Shown here: positions 43,814-54,200 of the stretch, in pieces
How the letters are laid out: every line of letters begins with the position of its first letter
Numbering within the stretch: position 1 is the first letter of the stretch
Source: Theristus sp. LFF4_11
Lineage: Eukaryota > Nematoda > Chromadorea > Monhysterida > Xyalidae
Reading direction: 5' to 3'
Assembly (NCBI GenBank): GCA_030248135.1
Contig: JASANC010005087.1
Span: 62,001-126,000, forward strand
Length of the DNA: 64,000 bases
Translations under genes and position numbers: made by a program
The notes under the pieces: model-generated
Databases searched by the model: none
The model's input: only the letters and a program-made list of their open reading frames with translations
What the model was told of the DNA's origin: nothing

Positions 43814-46800
43814 ATGCTGCTTTCGCGAGCATTCATATTGTCAGCATTATGGACAGCGGTCACGTTCCTGCTGGTGCTGGTCGATGCGAAGGATTTTTAC
43901 AAAATATTGGGCGTCGACAAGAAGGTGAATTGAGTTGGTTGTCTTGTGTTGTACGGTTGTACCTAGGGTTGGCACAGGAAAAAAAACCGGTTTCTTTTCC
44001 GTTTTAAAACCGGTTTTTTTCCAGTTTTTTTTTTGAAAAAATAAAGAACCGGTTTTTTACCTTAAAAAATTTCAAACTTCGTGGTCAAAAATCACAACTC
44101 TTTGTTTGATTGATAAAATGTAAAATTATATTTTTGAAAAAACGGTGCAATGAACTGTGTCGAACTGAACTGGTGAAGCATCATTTTGTAGAAGCTTTTG
44201 TGGCAAGGATCAAGTGAAATACGATGAAGACAAGGTGACTGCTAAACTAAGTGCATATGCAGACTGACTGACGATGTTGTCGATTTGCAAAGGGTAACTG
44301 ATGAAATGTTATTTTTCGAACGCAATCCGCTACCGGTTTCACTTTGCAGTTCTGCAAATCTCGCCCCCTAATCGGGGTCAGCTATCTGTTCTCCTTGCAA
44401 CCGTCCCTCCCCGCTCCCCACACTACACGGTCACTGCCCAGTCTTTGTTTTCAATTTATTGAACGTGCTGCCCTGGAAATCAATAAAAGCGAAATTGATT
44501 TGATTTGAAACAAAAAATTGGATAGCATTGGGTGGCAAAAATAGCAAATTGGGTCGGTTGTATGCCCGAAAACAGCATGTTAGGCTGCTCAAAATTACTA
44601 ATTTTGATGTAATTCCTATTTTGAGTTCAAGAAGCCAAGTTCTGGAAAGTTTAGGAGCTGGGAAGCATTCGGTTTTTTATGGTTTTAAAACGGTTTTAAA
44701 ACGGAAAAGAAACCGTTTTTTTTCCTGGAAATATAAAAAACCGGTTTTTTACCAACTCTAGTTGTACCCAAGCTTAGCTCAGTTTTGTCAGCGAAATTTG
44801 CCGTTTTTTGACGCATTTCTGGATTAAAATGTAGAATCGTAGCGTGTGGTAAGCGGGACGTCGGGTGAGGGGGCATAGTTGTTCTGGGGCCCTAGCCCCT
44901 AGGGTTGTTAAAAAAACAAAAATCGTCATTTTTGTTAAAAAAATTTTTTAAATTCAAAAGTCAAAGTTGTGCTAAATCAATCAGGGAGTCCGAAGAACCA
45001 CATATGATATGCAAGCGCCTCCCGAATGACTCCCGTATGGCGGAACTTTGCAGGTTTTGTTTTGGTGACCTCAATTACCCCTTTTCCAAACCGTCACCAT
45101 GCCTCTTCTTGTGTATTGACCTCCAAAACGTCACTAATTGTTTCCAGCTAAGCTAATCAGTACCGAAGGCGAAAGAAAATTTTCAAGGGGGGGGGGGGTG
45201 CCGAAAATTTTTCAGTGGGGGGGGTGTCAGTCATGGTACAGTGACACCCCCCAGGCGTGGGCCATGGGGGGTGCACTATTGTAGAAAAATTTCTGGGGGG
45301 GGTGCACACCCCCCACCCCACCCATGATATTTTTTCGCTTAAATTTTGAAGGAAAAACGCTAAATTTTGCTGCAAAATCTTTGAAATTACAATGCAGAAT
45401 ATCAAGTTATCATATATTCAGCTTATATCATGGACTTTAGAGACAAAAAATCATGATTTTTGAGCAAAAGTTCATGATTTTTGGGTGGTCCGAGAAAATT
45501 TTTGGGGGGTGTCACTGTAACTTAGGTAATCGTCACCTTATCTGCATCGGAAATGGTAAGCTAAGCTTTGGGACGCTCAAAAACTTCATCGCAGATGATT
45601 TTTATGTCGAAGCCTAAATCAGTCGGTAAAACGGTCCAAAATCGACTGCTGACGGCTTTACGAGGTAATGTCAAAGAAAATTTTTGTTGAACTTTCGAAA
45701 AATTGTGCCAAATTTGAGGTTTTCAGAGCATATTAGAGGCGAAAATGGCGTTTCTAATTGTGAGCTATTCTGTGGTCAGCTGGAATGTTTTTTTGAATAA
45801 AATTTGAACGTTGGAAATGTGTGTGGTGAAAATTTCAGCCTCAACCCTTGAATCAGTTACTGACTCGGGCCGTTTACTTAACATTTCGCTTGGATCACCC
45901 GGTACATTGTTTTTTGACGAAACTTTTGTTTTACTTCCTTTTCAGGCGTCTGAACGAGACATCAAGCGTGCGTTTCGCAAGCTCGCCATGAAATATCACC
46001 CAGATAAGAACAAAGATCCGGATGCGACGGAAAAGTTTCGCGATATTTATGAAGGTCATTGTTCTTCAACTTTAAGCCCTCAAAAAAATCAGTGAAAAAA
46101 ATGCAACAAAAGTATTGCATACATGAAGTTCGCTGTTTGCGGTTTTGCCAGGTAAACGCATACCGCGGTGCCCCCTGGCTCGTCAGTGCGACGGACACCA
46201 GGCAGAACTGCCGAAGCTGTTTTACCACAGACAGATCTTATAGTCTCGGCAAAACATCAGCGAACCTAGGTCGTAAAATGTCGTAAAATCTCACAAAATC
46301 AACCATCCCGGGCATGTTCATGTTAGGTATATGTTTATAAAACCGCTGCATACAGGAGACACACGTGGAGAAACTAAAAGTGAACATTTGAACATCTGAT
46401 GGTCTGCTGCTCCCTCCTGAGCCGAGGGTAAATTGGGCTCGGGGCAGTATTTGCCCGTTTCCGCCGGAGTTTGATACCTTGGGGCTTCCGGAGCCGGTGC
46501 GATAAAGATTGAAAAAAGCGCATGTGATCTTTAAATTTCGAATTCCAATTCCTTCTCTGAAACCCCGCCATGTGCAGTGAAGGGAGGCTCCATTCAAAAA
46601 AATCAGCAACATCGAAATCAATGACACAATTTGTTGACACAACTCAAGTGAAAAATTCCATTGATTCCATTTCAGCTTACGAGACACTGAGTGACCCCCA
46701 GAAGCGTCGTTCGTACGACTTGCACGGCTCTGCTCATTATTATCAGTCCGGCGACTCGGGAGGCGGCGGCGGCGGTGGATCCGCTCCGCCTGGTTTCGAT

Positions 46801-49086
46801 CCGTTCGCCGATTTCAACATGAACGATTTCTTTAGGCATTTCGATGAAGGTTGCGAAATTTTTCGTCTTTCTCTCTGCGGTTCCAGTTTTTAGTTTCTTT
46901 TGCGATGGAAGTCCACGCACTTTGTTAATTGTGCAAATGCGTCTGACTGATTGGTGGCTTTTTGAATTGACATCGCACTGTTGTTGTTTTTTTATATTTT
47001 TTAAGTCCATCTATTGGAATGCATAAAAAACGCTGCAGGCTTCAACAAGCACAAGCGCGGAGAGAAGGCGGGCAAATTCAAGTTCGGCGGCAACTTTTTC
47101 AACTTTGACGATTTATTCGACGACGACTTTGACAATGACTTCTTTGGTGGTTTCGACAACTTTGAGCGTGCATTCGAGTTTGGCGAGAATATGGGTGAGC
47201 AGGTTTTTTCGGAATACCATGGCGACGCCACCACACCCATTGTGTTCAAGCTCAAGCCTAATTTTCTTGTCGTGTTTGTGACGTTGCACAGGCACAGGCA
47301 CACATATACGCTTGGCTTGTAATATGCTATTTTTTGAAAACGTTTACGATTTGCATTTTCTCCGCTGTTGGTTGGTTGCAGGCTTTTGAGATGATAGTTT
47401 GTATCTCCAGAAGCCAAATTTAATTTCCGGGACACCTAAAAATGTGAGTCTAATACAGTATGGCCGAATAAATGAGGCAGTCCATCAAGGCGGGATCAGC
47501 CGCAGACTAGGAGTTGTCTTTTTCAAAAAAGCCAACGTAATTCCCAAGCATGTGTTCAAGGGATAAAGAATGAACAAAATAGCGCGGGTAATCCATTAGT
47601 TTAAAAAACGCGTCAAATTTGGCACACAATTCAGTTTCTAAACGTTTTTTTTCTTTCATTCAAAATTCGCGCGCTCCTTGCACCCTGAAAAAAGCTGCCA
47701 TGTTTAACCGGCCATACCGTAGACACCTAATGTAAGACATGAAGTGCGCTGTTTGCGGTCTCACGAGGTAGACGCGCACAGCGGTGCCACCCTGTATCGT
47801 CAGTACAACGGACACGAGGCTGCCCGCTTGCTGCACTGTCCAAACAGTTTTAGTTGCCACACCAGAGAAAATCTTATAGTCTGTGTAAAACATCGGCAAA
47901 CACGGAAGTAGAAAATGAAACCGTATGGGACCGGGTGTTTTGCGAGCGTATGGAGTAAGACGTTTTGAAAAAAACAAAAACCTCATCGCAACAGTGATCG
48001 CCATGGCATCTCGCATCAACACTCACAGTGCAACTGTGAATTACAGTCAATCCGCTGATTGGTCAATGATCACATGATGCATGCATGCATTGCGTTCCGT
48101 GCAGCAGCACCGACTCCGCCTCCACACAGAAACGCATGCGCACGCATCACGTGATTATGCAAACCGGTGATTGGTCGCCCACCAGTCAGCAGATTGATGA
48201 CAGCCCCATATGGATTTGCACGGCACACGATGGCATTGCAGACGCACACCATCAACAGCACACTGCTCGTCACATGCACGCGCACGCCTCTGCCACCTAC
48301 ATGCACCAGCGGTGGCAGGAGGCGCTCGAGGCGGGCGAGATCGATCCGAGCCACGACGACGGCATGATGTGGTACGGCGACGGACACGGGCGACACTACA
48401 CGGAGATGCACTCGCATAAAGGCAGTGAGTCCGGGTGGAGTACACATTATACCTATAACATATCCAGCTATGATCTTTCATTTTGGTCCCGCCACTCAAT
48501 GCGCGCATAGATGGGTAAGTGATCCGAGTCTCCTTAATAAGGCCGGGTCACTTAGGCTATTCTGAATCCACATAAAGATTGAAACCCGGTTTACTTTCAC
48601 GTTTACAATCGCATCGAGTCGCATGACTTGAAGAAAAGATAATAGCTGATTGCTTGGTGGTCACGTGCATGCCTGTATTCTCTGCAGGCATTGCTGTGGA
48701 GAGGCGGAGTTTGGTATGCACCGAATGCATGCATCACGTGATCACCTGCTAGCTGGTTATGCCATAGAGTTCGCCTGTACACCGTTCTGAAGACATTGTA
48801 ATTTGCAAGAGCCTCAGCGGCAGGCGCCCTGTGCCTGTGTGTTTGACAGTGTTGCAGTGAGACAGTGTGCAAGTGGTCTTCGTGCTATGGAAAATGCAAA
48901 AAAAATATTCGCCAAAACCGTTTGCCTTCAACGAAGATAAAAGGGCCGTTTTTTGCAATGGCAAAGGACAAAAGGGCGTTTTGCTTTTTTTCAGGCCACG
49001 AACAGGAACATTGCACCACAGTGACGAAAATCGTGGGCAACTCGAAAATCGTCACCACGCAATGCACGAAACCGAAGGGCACATGA
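43814..49086 (+). CDS. ER-luminal J-domain co-chaperone, DNAJB9/ERdj4-like
   Basis: Six exons join in frame to 274 aa: 43814-43924, 45946-46054, 46676-46849, 47039-47194, 48242-48424 and 48995-49086. A signal peptide (about residues 1-25, ending [12 protein letters not shown]) leads directly into a J domain (about 26-91) with the HPD motif in [12 protein letters not shown] and [15 protein letters not shown] Gly-rich run, a [14 protein letters not shown] segment and an Asp/Phe-rich [20 protein letters not shown] region follow, as in ERdj4. The C terminus ([19 protein letters not shown]) matches the conserved Cys-bounded end of DNAJB9. J proteins of this type stimulate BiP ATPase activity in the ER and promote degradation of misfolded proteins. 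Exon 5 adds a His-rich stretch. Introns contain hAT, poly-G and MITE insertions. Confidence 0.9.
43964..44760. mobile_element. hAT-type MITE, TAGGGTTGGCACAGG family, copy 2 (in DNAJB9 intron 1)
   Basis: Perfect 8-bp duplication GTTGTACC (43956-43963 and 44761-44768). The ends match copy 1 at 39496. It is about 400 bp longer than copy 1 because of extra internal sequence (about 44180-44540), perhaps a more complete family member. Confidence 0.95.
44900..45160 (+). mobile_element. TAGGGTTGTTAAA hAT family fragment in DNAJB9 intron 1
   Basis: Left end TAGGGTTGTTAAAAAAACAA is intact. The interior matches the minus-strand interior of 36425-37609 (TTGCAGGTTTTGTTTTGGTG, CTTTTCCAAACCGTCACC). The right terminal repeat is missing. 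Confidence 0.75.
45178..45520 (-). mobile_element. Poly-G/C element fragment in DNAJB9 intron 1
   Basis: Runs of G alternate with the conserved AAAATTTTGCTGCAAAATCT and AAAATCATGATTTTTGAGC blocks of the poly-G/C family, in reverse orientation. The flanking 45525-45720 also matches 36610-36700 in inverse, so the two loci share a longer older unit. Confidence 0.65.
47456..47719 (+). mobile_element. TA-flanked MITE family D, copy 1 (in DNAJB9 intron 4)
   Basis: Ends CAGTATGGCCGAATAAATGA and TGTTTAACCGGCCATACCG, TA on both sides. Internal blocks: TCCATCAAGGCGGGATCAGC, GCAGACTAGGAGTTGTCTTT, CAAAATTCGCGCGCTCCTTG. Copies 2-4 lie in the TIR gene cluster. TA targets and CAGT-type ends point to Tc1/mariner mobilisation. 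Confidence 0.9.
48058..48178. repeat. GCATGCATG palindromic MITE family F, copy 1
   Basis: ATTGGTCAATGATCACATGA / CGTGATTATGCAAACC..GATTGGT ends with a TGCATGCATGC interior. Related copies are at 48656-48768, 60226-60347 and 63215-63318. It lies just upstream of DNAJB9 exon 5. Confidence 0.6.
48470..48612 (+). mobile_element. MITE family B, copy 4 (shortened), in DNAJB9 intron 5
   Basis: Starts TTTTGGTCCCGCCACTCAAT, has an internal deletion removing the GACGCGGGAATTC block, and retains GTGATCCGAGTC, TAGGCTATTCTGAATCC and GCATCGAGTCGCATGAC. Confidence 0.75.
48656..48768. repeat. GCATGCATG palindromic MITE family F, copy 2
   Basis: TTGGTGGTCACGTGCATGCC at the left and TGCATGCATCACGTGATCAC at the right are inverted. 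The interior AGGCATTGCTGTGGAGAGGC resembles copies at 48058 and 63215. Confidence 0.6.
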
Positions 49087-51293
49087 AAAAAGCCGAAGCG
49101 CAATAGGAAGTGCCGTTTGTCTTGTGGTCTTCTTGCTGCCCAAAGTTTCACATTCCAAAAATCAACTGAAGACGGTAGAATACGTTTTTTGTATGCAACT
49201 ATAATTGCAAGTAAAATGTCAGCTTTGATTTCCCCCTGAACTTTCGTGTGTGTTTGTGACACTGCTTGTGGTTTATTTTGCTGTTTTTTCCATGGGCAAG
49301 GTTTGCTATGCTATCTGGTTTTTGTTTTATTGTCATGAGAAATTTTGAGTTGTCTTTTTTTGTTGGGATGTGTTGGTATTGGTGAAAAAATTGCTTGTAG
49401 AATTTTCCTGTCGTTCAACGTTTTTCACTGCTAACCGCAAAAAAAAAGAAGCAAAAACTCAATTTCTGCAGTTCTGGTTTCGTTGAAAAAAATAATTTAA
49501 AATTTAAAAAACTGCATGTGGCTGTGCACGCTATGTGAACTGATTTAAATTCAACCCTAATTTGTCTAACGGAAAACAAGTTTTTAACAGAACAACATTC
49601 AATTTGAATGCATGTTGTTTTTCATAACTTGTGTTTTTTGCGTCATGAACATGATCAATATTTATCTGATACATCTGTATCAGTGACTGTTTTCGCTGTC
49701 TCTTTTGTGATAAGGGGTTGAGTGTGTGGTGAATAGTGTGTGCTGATGAGCTTGCCTTATTTTTGTTTTGGTTTTTTTTCATGAAGTTCACAACTGATTT
49801 AAATGAGGGATTCTTCTTTATTGGTTGATTGATGGTTTTCGGGGCAGTGAGGCTATTTTATAGATATTTTGCCAAGTGTGTGTCAAGTTTATTCTGAAAT
49901 CATTTTTCAGTATTTTCGCAGTTTTTCACACAGCTGACGCGATGATCAGTTCAACTAATGCAACCAAACAGTGTGCTATCTAGATATGTTGAAATATGGT
50001 TGGGATTATAAGTCGATTTTTTGTCTGTTCGTGGGTCTTACTGCGATGTATTTTCAGCAAGTATTTCGTATTTTCGATGCGTGATTGCATTTTCAATCGT
50101 TTCAATTCTGTGACTGTCAAATCAGAAGCTGGTGTTATTAATGCCTACTGTCCTGTTTGTGCTATTGTTATTTCTTAGTTTTCTTATTTTATCTTGTATT
50201 CATTCGAAACCTCTGGGTCGGTTATCTGTTTGGTTGTCTGTCGGTTTTCTCCTCCTTTGAGTTCGTGAAACAAACAGTCAGCGCTTTACACGTGTGTTTG
50301 TGTGTGTGTTTGATGAGGTTGATTTGATTGATGTATTGAAGATTCCTTGATGGGTTGATTGATTTCTGATTGATATTTTCAAAAATAAATTCACTATAGT
50401 CGGACTGTTAAGTATGGGCAATGCATTGTATGTGCAACAGCTGTACAAATAAAAAATATATAACCGATAACAATTGGGTTTTGTTTTATTTTTGTCTGCT
50501 AAGCCTAGATCTTCAAGATCGGTGCATTTGTTACCGTTCAAATCTTATTTTTTTCTTTGTCATGCTGCTAAAACGGGGCCAAGAAATCGAAGAACATTCA
50601 CGAAATTAAAATGGTTTTGAACTCTGTGTCGCAGGTTTGCTTTCTCCCATGACAAAAAGGGAATTCGAAAGCATCGCTTAAAAATGTTTGATTCGTCCAA
50701 GTCCTCAAGTGACTGCAAATCTGAGGTGTCGATCCTTATTTTGACGTTCACTTGAAAAAGTTACTCAGCCAACCACTCGCAAAATCGAGCGTTTTTCACG
50801 ATTTCGAAACTGACAAAATGTTTGCAGCTGTCAGCAGCCAGCTACATAATAGCCATGGTGACAACTGACAGCCACGTAGTGTTTGCTTCAAGCACATGCA
50901 TCAATGGATCAGCTTTCGCATGAGAGTAAAGCAGCGTTCAGTTTTGTGCTTTTGCGGCAATTATTGCGCGGCTGCAAAACAGAATTGGACGCGGCAATTG
51001 AAATGAAAATATGTGTGAGTGTGGTGGGGGTTCAATATTAATTTTGCGATGTTTAGAATGGCAAATGACAAACGCATGTTTGTGTGTTTGTACGTGTGGT
51101 TTTTGTTCGGAAATCGATTTGCAATGTGATATATGGGCGATGCGATGGGTATGGTTTGAAAACAAACGGTTGTTATTTTCGTGCTGCGTGTGTGGCTGTT
51201 TGATGTTTTAGCTGAACAGGTGAAATCGGGTCGTTTTGAGTTTTGTAGAAAAAACCAACGGTGATTTTTAATTCAAAAAACAAATGATGAAAA
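49087..51293. other. DNAJB9 3' UTR and intergenic gap before the TIR cluster
   Basis: AT-rich sequence. No gene family is seen in either strand. AATAAA occurs near 50384 and 50446, more than 1.2 kb past the DNAJB9 stop, so the true poly(A) site is unclear. The promoter of the first ARM-TIR-SAM gene should lie in the last part. Confidence 0.45.
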
Positions 51294-54200
51294 ATGAGCT
51301 CTCGAATTGCCGAGAAAAGCCCGAGACGTCAAAGGGAGCTGGATGAGCGACCATCCAGTGATCAGAGAAGGGATGGGCGGCGACAAGGTTGGATTTTTTT
51401 TAATTTTTGCGATTCTATTGCTATTGAAAATCAGCTTTTTGAATTTCTAATTACTGTAGAAGCAGACGAAAACGGGTTGTCGTTTCATGCTTGATTGCTA
51501 TTGGATTGGTGGTTTTTTCTCAATTCAGTAGTCCATTGCACACACAGATCACGGCTCGGTGGTGGTAACTGATCAGGCCGGTATCGTTATTGTTATCTTA
51601 CTGAGTATAACAACTCAATTTGTCGAGTAACCAGCGATAGTTCACTCAGCAATTTGTTGAAGACTTTCCGACGCTAAACAAAATGAAGACAGATTTAGGC
51701 AAAAAAAAGACTATTCAGTAATGTTTCTCGTTTCTCAGTGCTTCACAATGATGATGTGTTTGTTGAGCAGGATAAACCAAGACATTTTAATCATACAAAA
51801 AAGTGGATTGATTTCAGAAGAAAAGACAGCGTTCGGTCGCCGAACTCCGCCCCAGCATCACGCAGCAGCAGCCTCAAACGCTAAAAAACCGAACAAAGTG
51901 CACTTCGACGAGAGCGAACGCGACGCGATCCAGGATGAAATCGCGAAACTCGACCAAAAACAGATCATCGCGATGCTGGAGCAACTGCCGGAGCAGCAGA
52001 CGTTGCGGGAGTCGCTGGACATGGTTGAACAGATCGTTCAGTTGCTGCGCGCGATCGAGTCGCACGACGACGGCGTCCAGGCGACATTCAAGGCGTTGGC
52101 GTTCTTTGCGAATCAGTGCTGGGTATTCGCTTTTTTCTTGTGTTGATCCGAGACTCAGTGCGCGCTTAGATAGGTAAACAGTTTCATGCAGGACGCGGGA
52201 ATTCAAAATTGGCAGGGTGATCTGAGTCCTCTAAATAGGGCTGGATCACTCAGGCGATTTTGAATTGGCACATAAATGTTGAAACTGGTTTTTTTTCGAA
52301 GTCCGCAAACTCACTGAGTCGCAGAACCTAAAAAATTGACAATGTATGCGTTTGACGAATGTTGTGAACGATTCTTGTGTGTCTGCTTTTTCGGAGTGGT
52401 TGTTGCTTGAAAAGAGTTGATTTTTACTCCTCATGAATGCTGAGTCTATTGCACATGCTCGTTTCTGAATTGAGCACATTGGCATGTGTGTGTTACGGAC
52501 CAGGCGGTCAACATGGCAGTAGTCAACGATTCTCAAGCTGAATCAATCGAACCATTCGCTGTATATACTTTTGAAATCAATTAAAACTCTATTTTTTATC
52601 TGATTTCAACTGTGCAGGTCTACTCGGACCGCCTGAAGTGGGTGCCGAAAGTCGTGGCAGCCGGCTACATCGAAACGCTCGCCTGGCTCTGGCCACGACT
52701 TGCCGTGCCGGACTTTTTGGTAGCTTTTTTCAGTTTTCTGGTCATTTTAGTTTTATGTGGAAAAAAGCATGTTTTTAGTCCCCTCTTGGACTGATAAGCG
52801 TTCTCGAATTCTTGACGCTTCAACTGGGGTTGCCGCGAGACGTGTCTCGTCTCGCGCGATTTTTGGCTGTCTCGTCTTGTCTCGGCGGATACCCTGTCTC
52901 GCGGCAACCATAGTTTCAACGCTTATAAACAACGATCACCAATCCGTACAGGGTGCCGGTGTGGACGGCTGGACGATTCAGGCGCCGAATTACCAGTGTT
53001 TCTGGCAGATGTGGTCGTTTCTGTGGAACGCCACCGACTCGGACACGCAATGCTGCGAGCGAGTGGAGACGACCGGCCTGCTGGAAGAGGCGCTGAAACT
53101 GTTGACACGCAGCGATATGGACTCTAAAGTCGGGTTTTTTTTAATTTTCATAAAAATGTTTCGTTGATCATTGAATCGAGTGTTTTCATTATAATAGTCG
53201 TCATTCATTAGTTTCATGCGTGTCTCGTTTTCGCTACCTGTTCATGTTTTCTACGATATCGTGTTTTTCATTGATATACTTTCTGTTATCGCTGATGACG
53301 TTCACTGTGCGATTGCTTTGAATCACAGGCACTCAAAACGGACTCCGTGCACTGTTGGACGGCGAAAGCGGCGACAGGTGTTTGATTGTTGAAATTCCCG
53401 AGATATACGCACTTTTCTGACAATGCAGTCGATCTGAATTGAACCCAATGTGCTTGGGTTGATTTCAGTGCATATAAAAAACAGAGTTCGACGTCAGTCT
53501 GTTCTGCTTTGTGAACCGCGAACTGACGCAGCTAGTGTGGTCAACCCTGTTTTTCTTTCGTTCTTTTTCGCCCAGCAAACAAGGTCTGCAAAACATTGTC
53601 CAAGGTTCGCAGTTCGCAAGCGCCCAAACACGGAACCAACAACACTTTATTCAACCGATTGTTCTTGGTGTCAAGCGTGACCTGTTGAACAATTAGCTGA
53701 CATTCATAAATGCTGCTCAACCGCGCAAAGGCGTCCTGCACAACTGCTTGCGTCGGCATCGGCTCCCATCGAAACGCCGTCTACGGCCGGTCGGTCTGAT
53801 CGACGTCATCAAGCGGTATCTCCAGTCGAACGCCGCCGTAATACGAATCGCGAGCGCGATGATCCTGGCGTACAGCGTCGAAGAGACGGAGATGGGCATG
53901 CTGCGCAGCAAGGAGGGCGACATCATGAAGACCATGGTGACGATGTTGCTCGCTGATGCGATGCGCAGTAACACCAGACGGTACACGGCGTTGTTTTTCG
54001 TTTTAATGAACAGCAGTGTTTTAGCTTTGCACGAGGCTGTTTTCCATTTCTTTCATGAACTTTTTTTGCTTTGCTGGATCGATCATCGCTGATAATAAGC
54101 GAACAAGTGGACTAATTCGTTTGCGGTTGCTTCACATTATTTGGGTTGAATTCTTAAAATTCATCTGAAGAACAATAGTCAGGGAGGGTTCTTTTGATTC

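Noticed and set aside
53450..53696. Possible extra exon in ARM-TIR-SAM gene 1 around 53582-53690
   Set aside because: Acceptor-like AG is present, but exon 5 (ending 53377, phase 1) joins exon 6 (53731) in frame with GVLHNC exactly as in gene 3, leaving no room for it.
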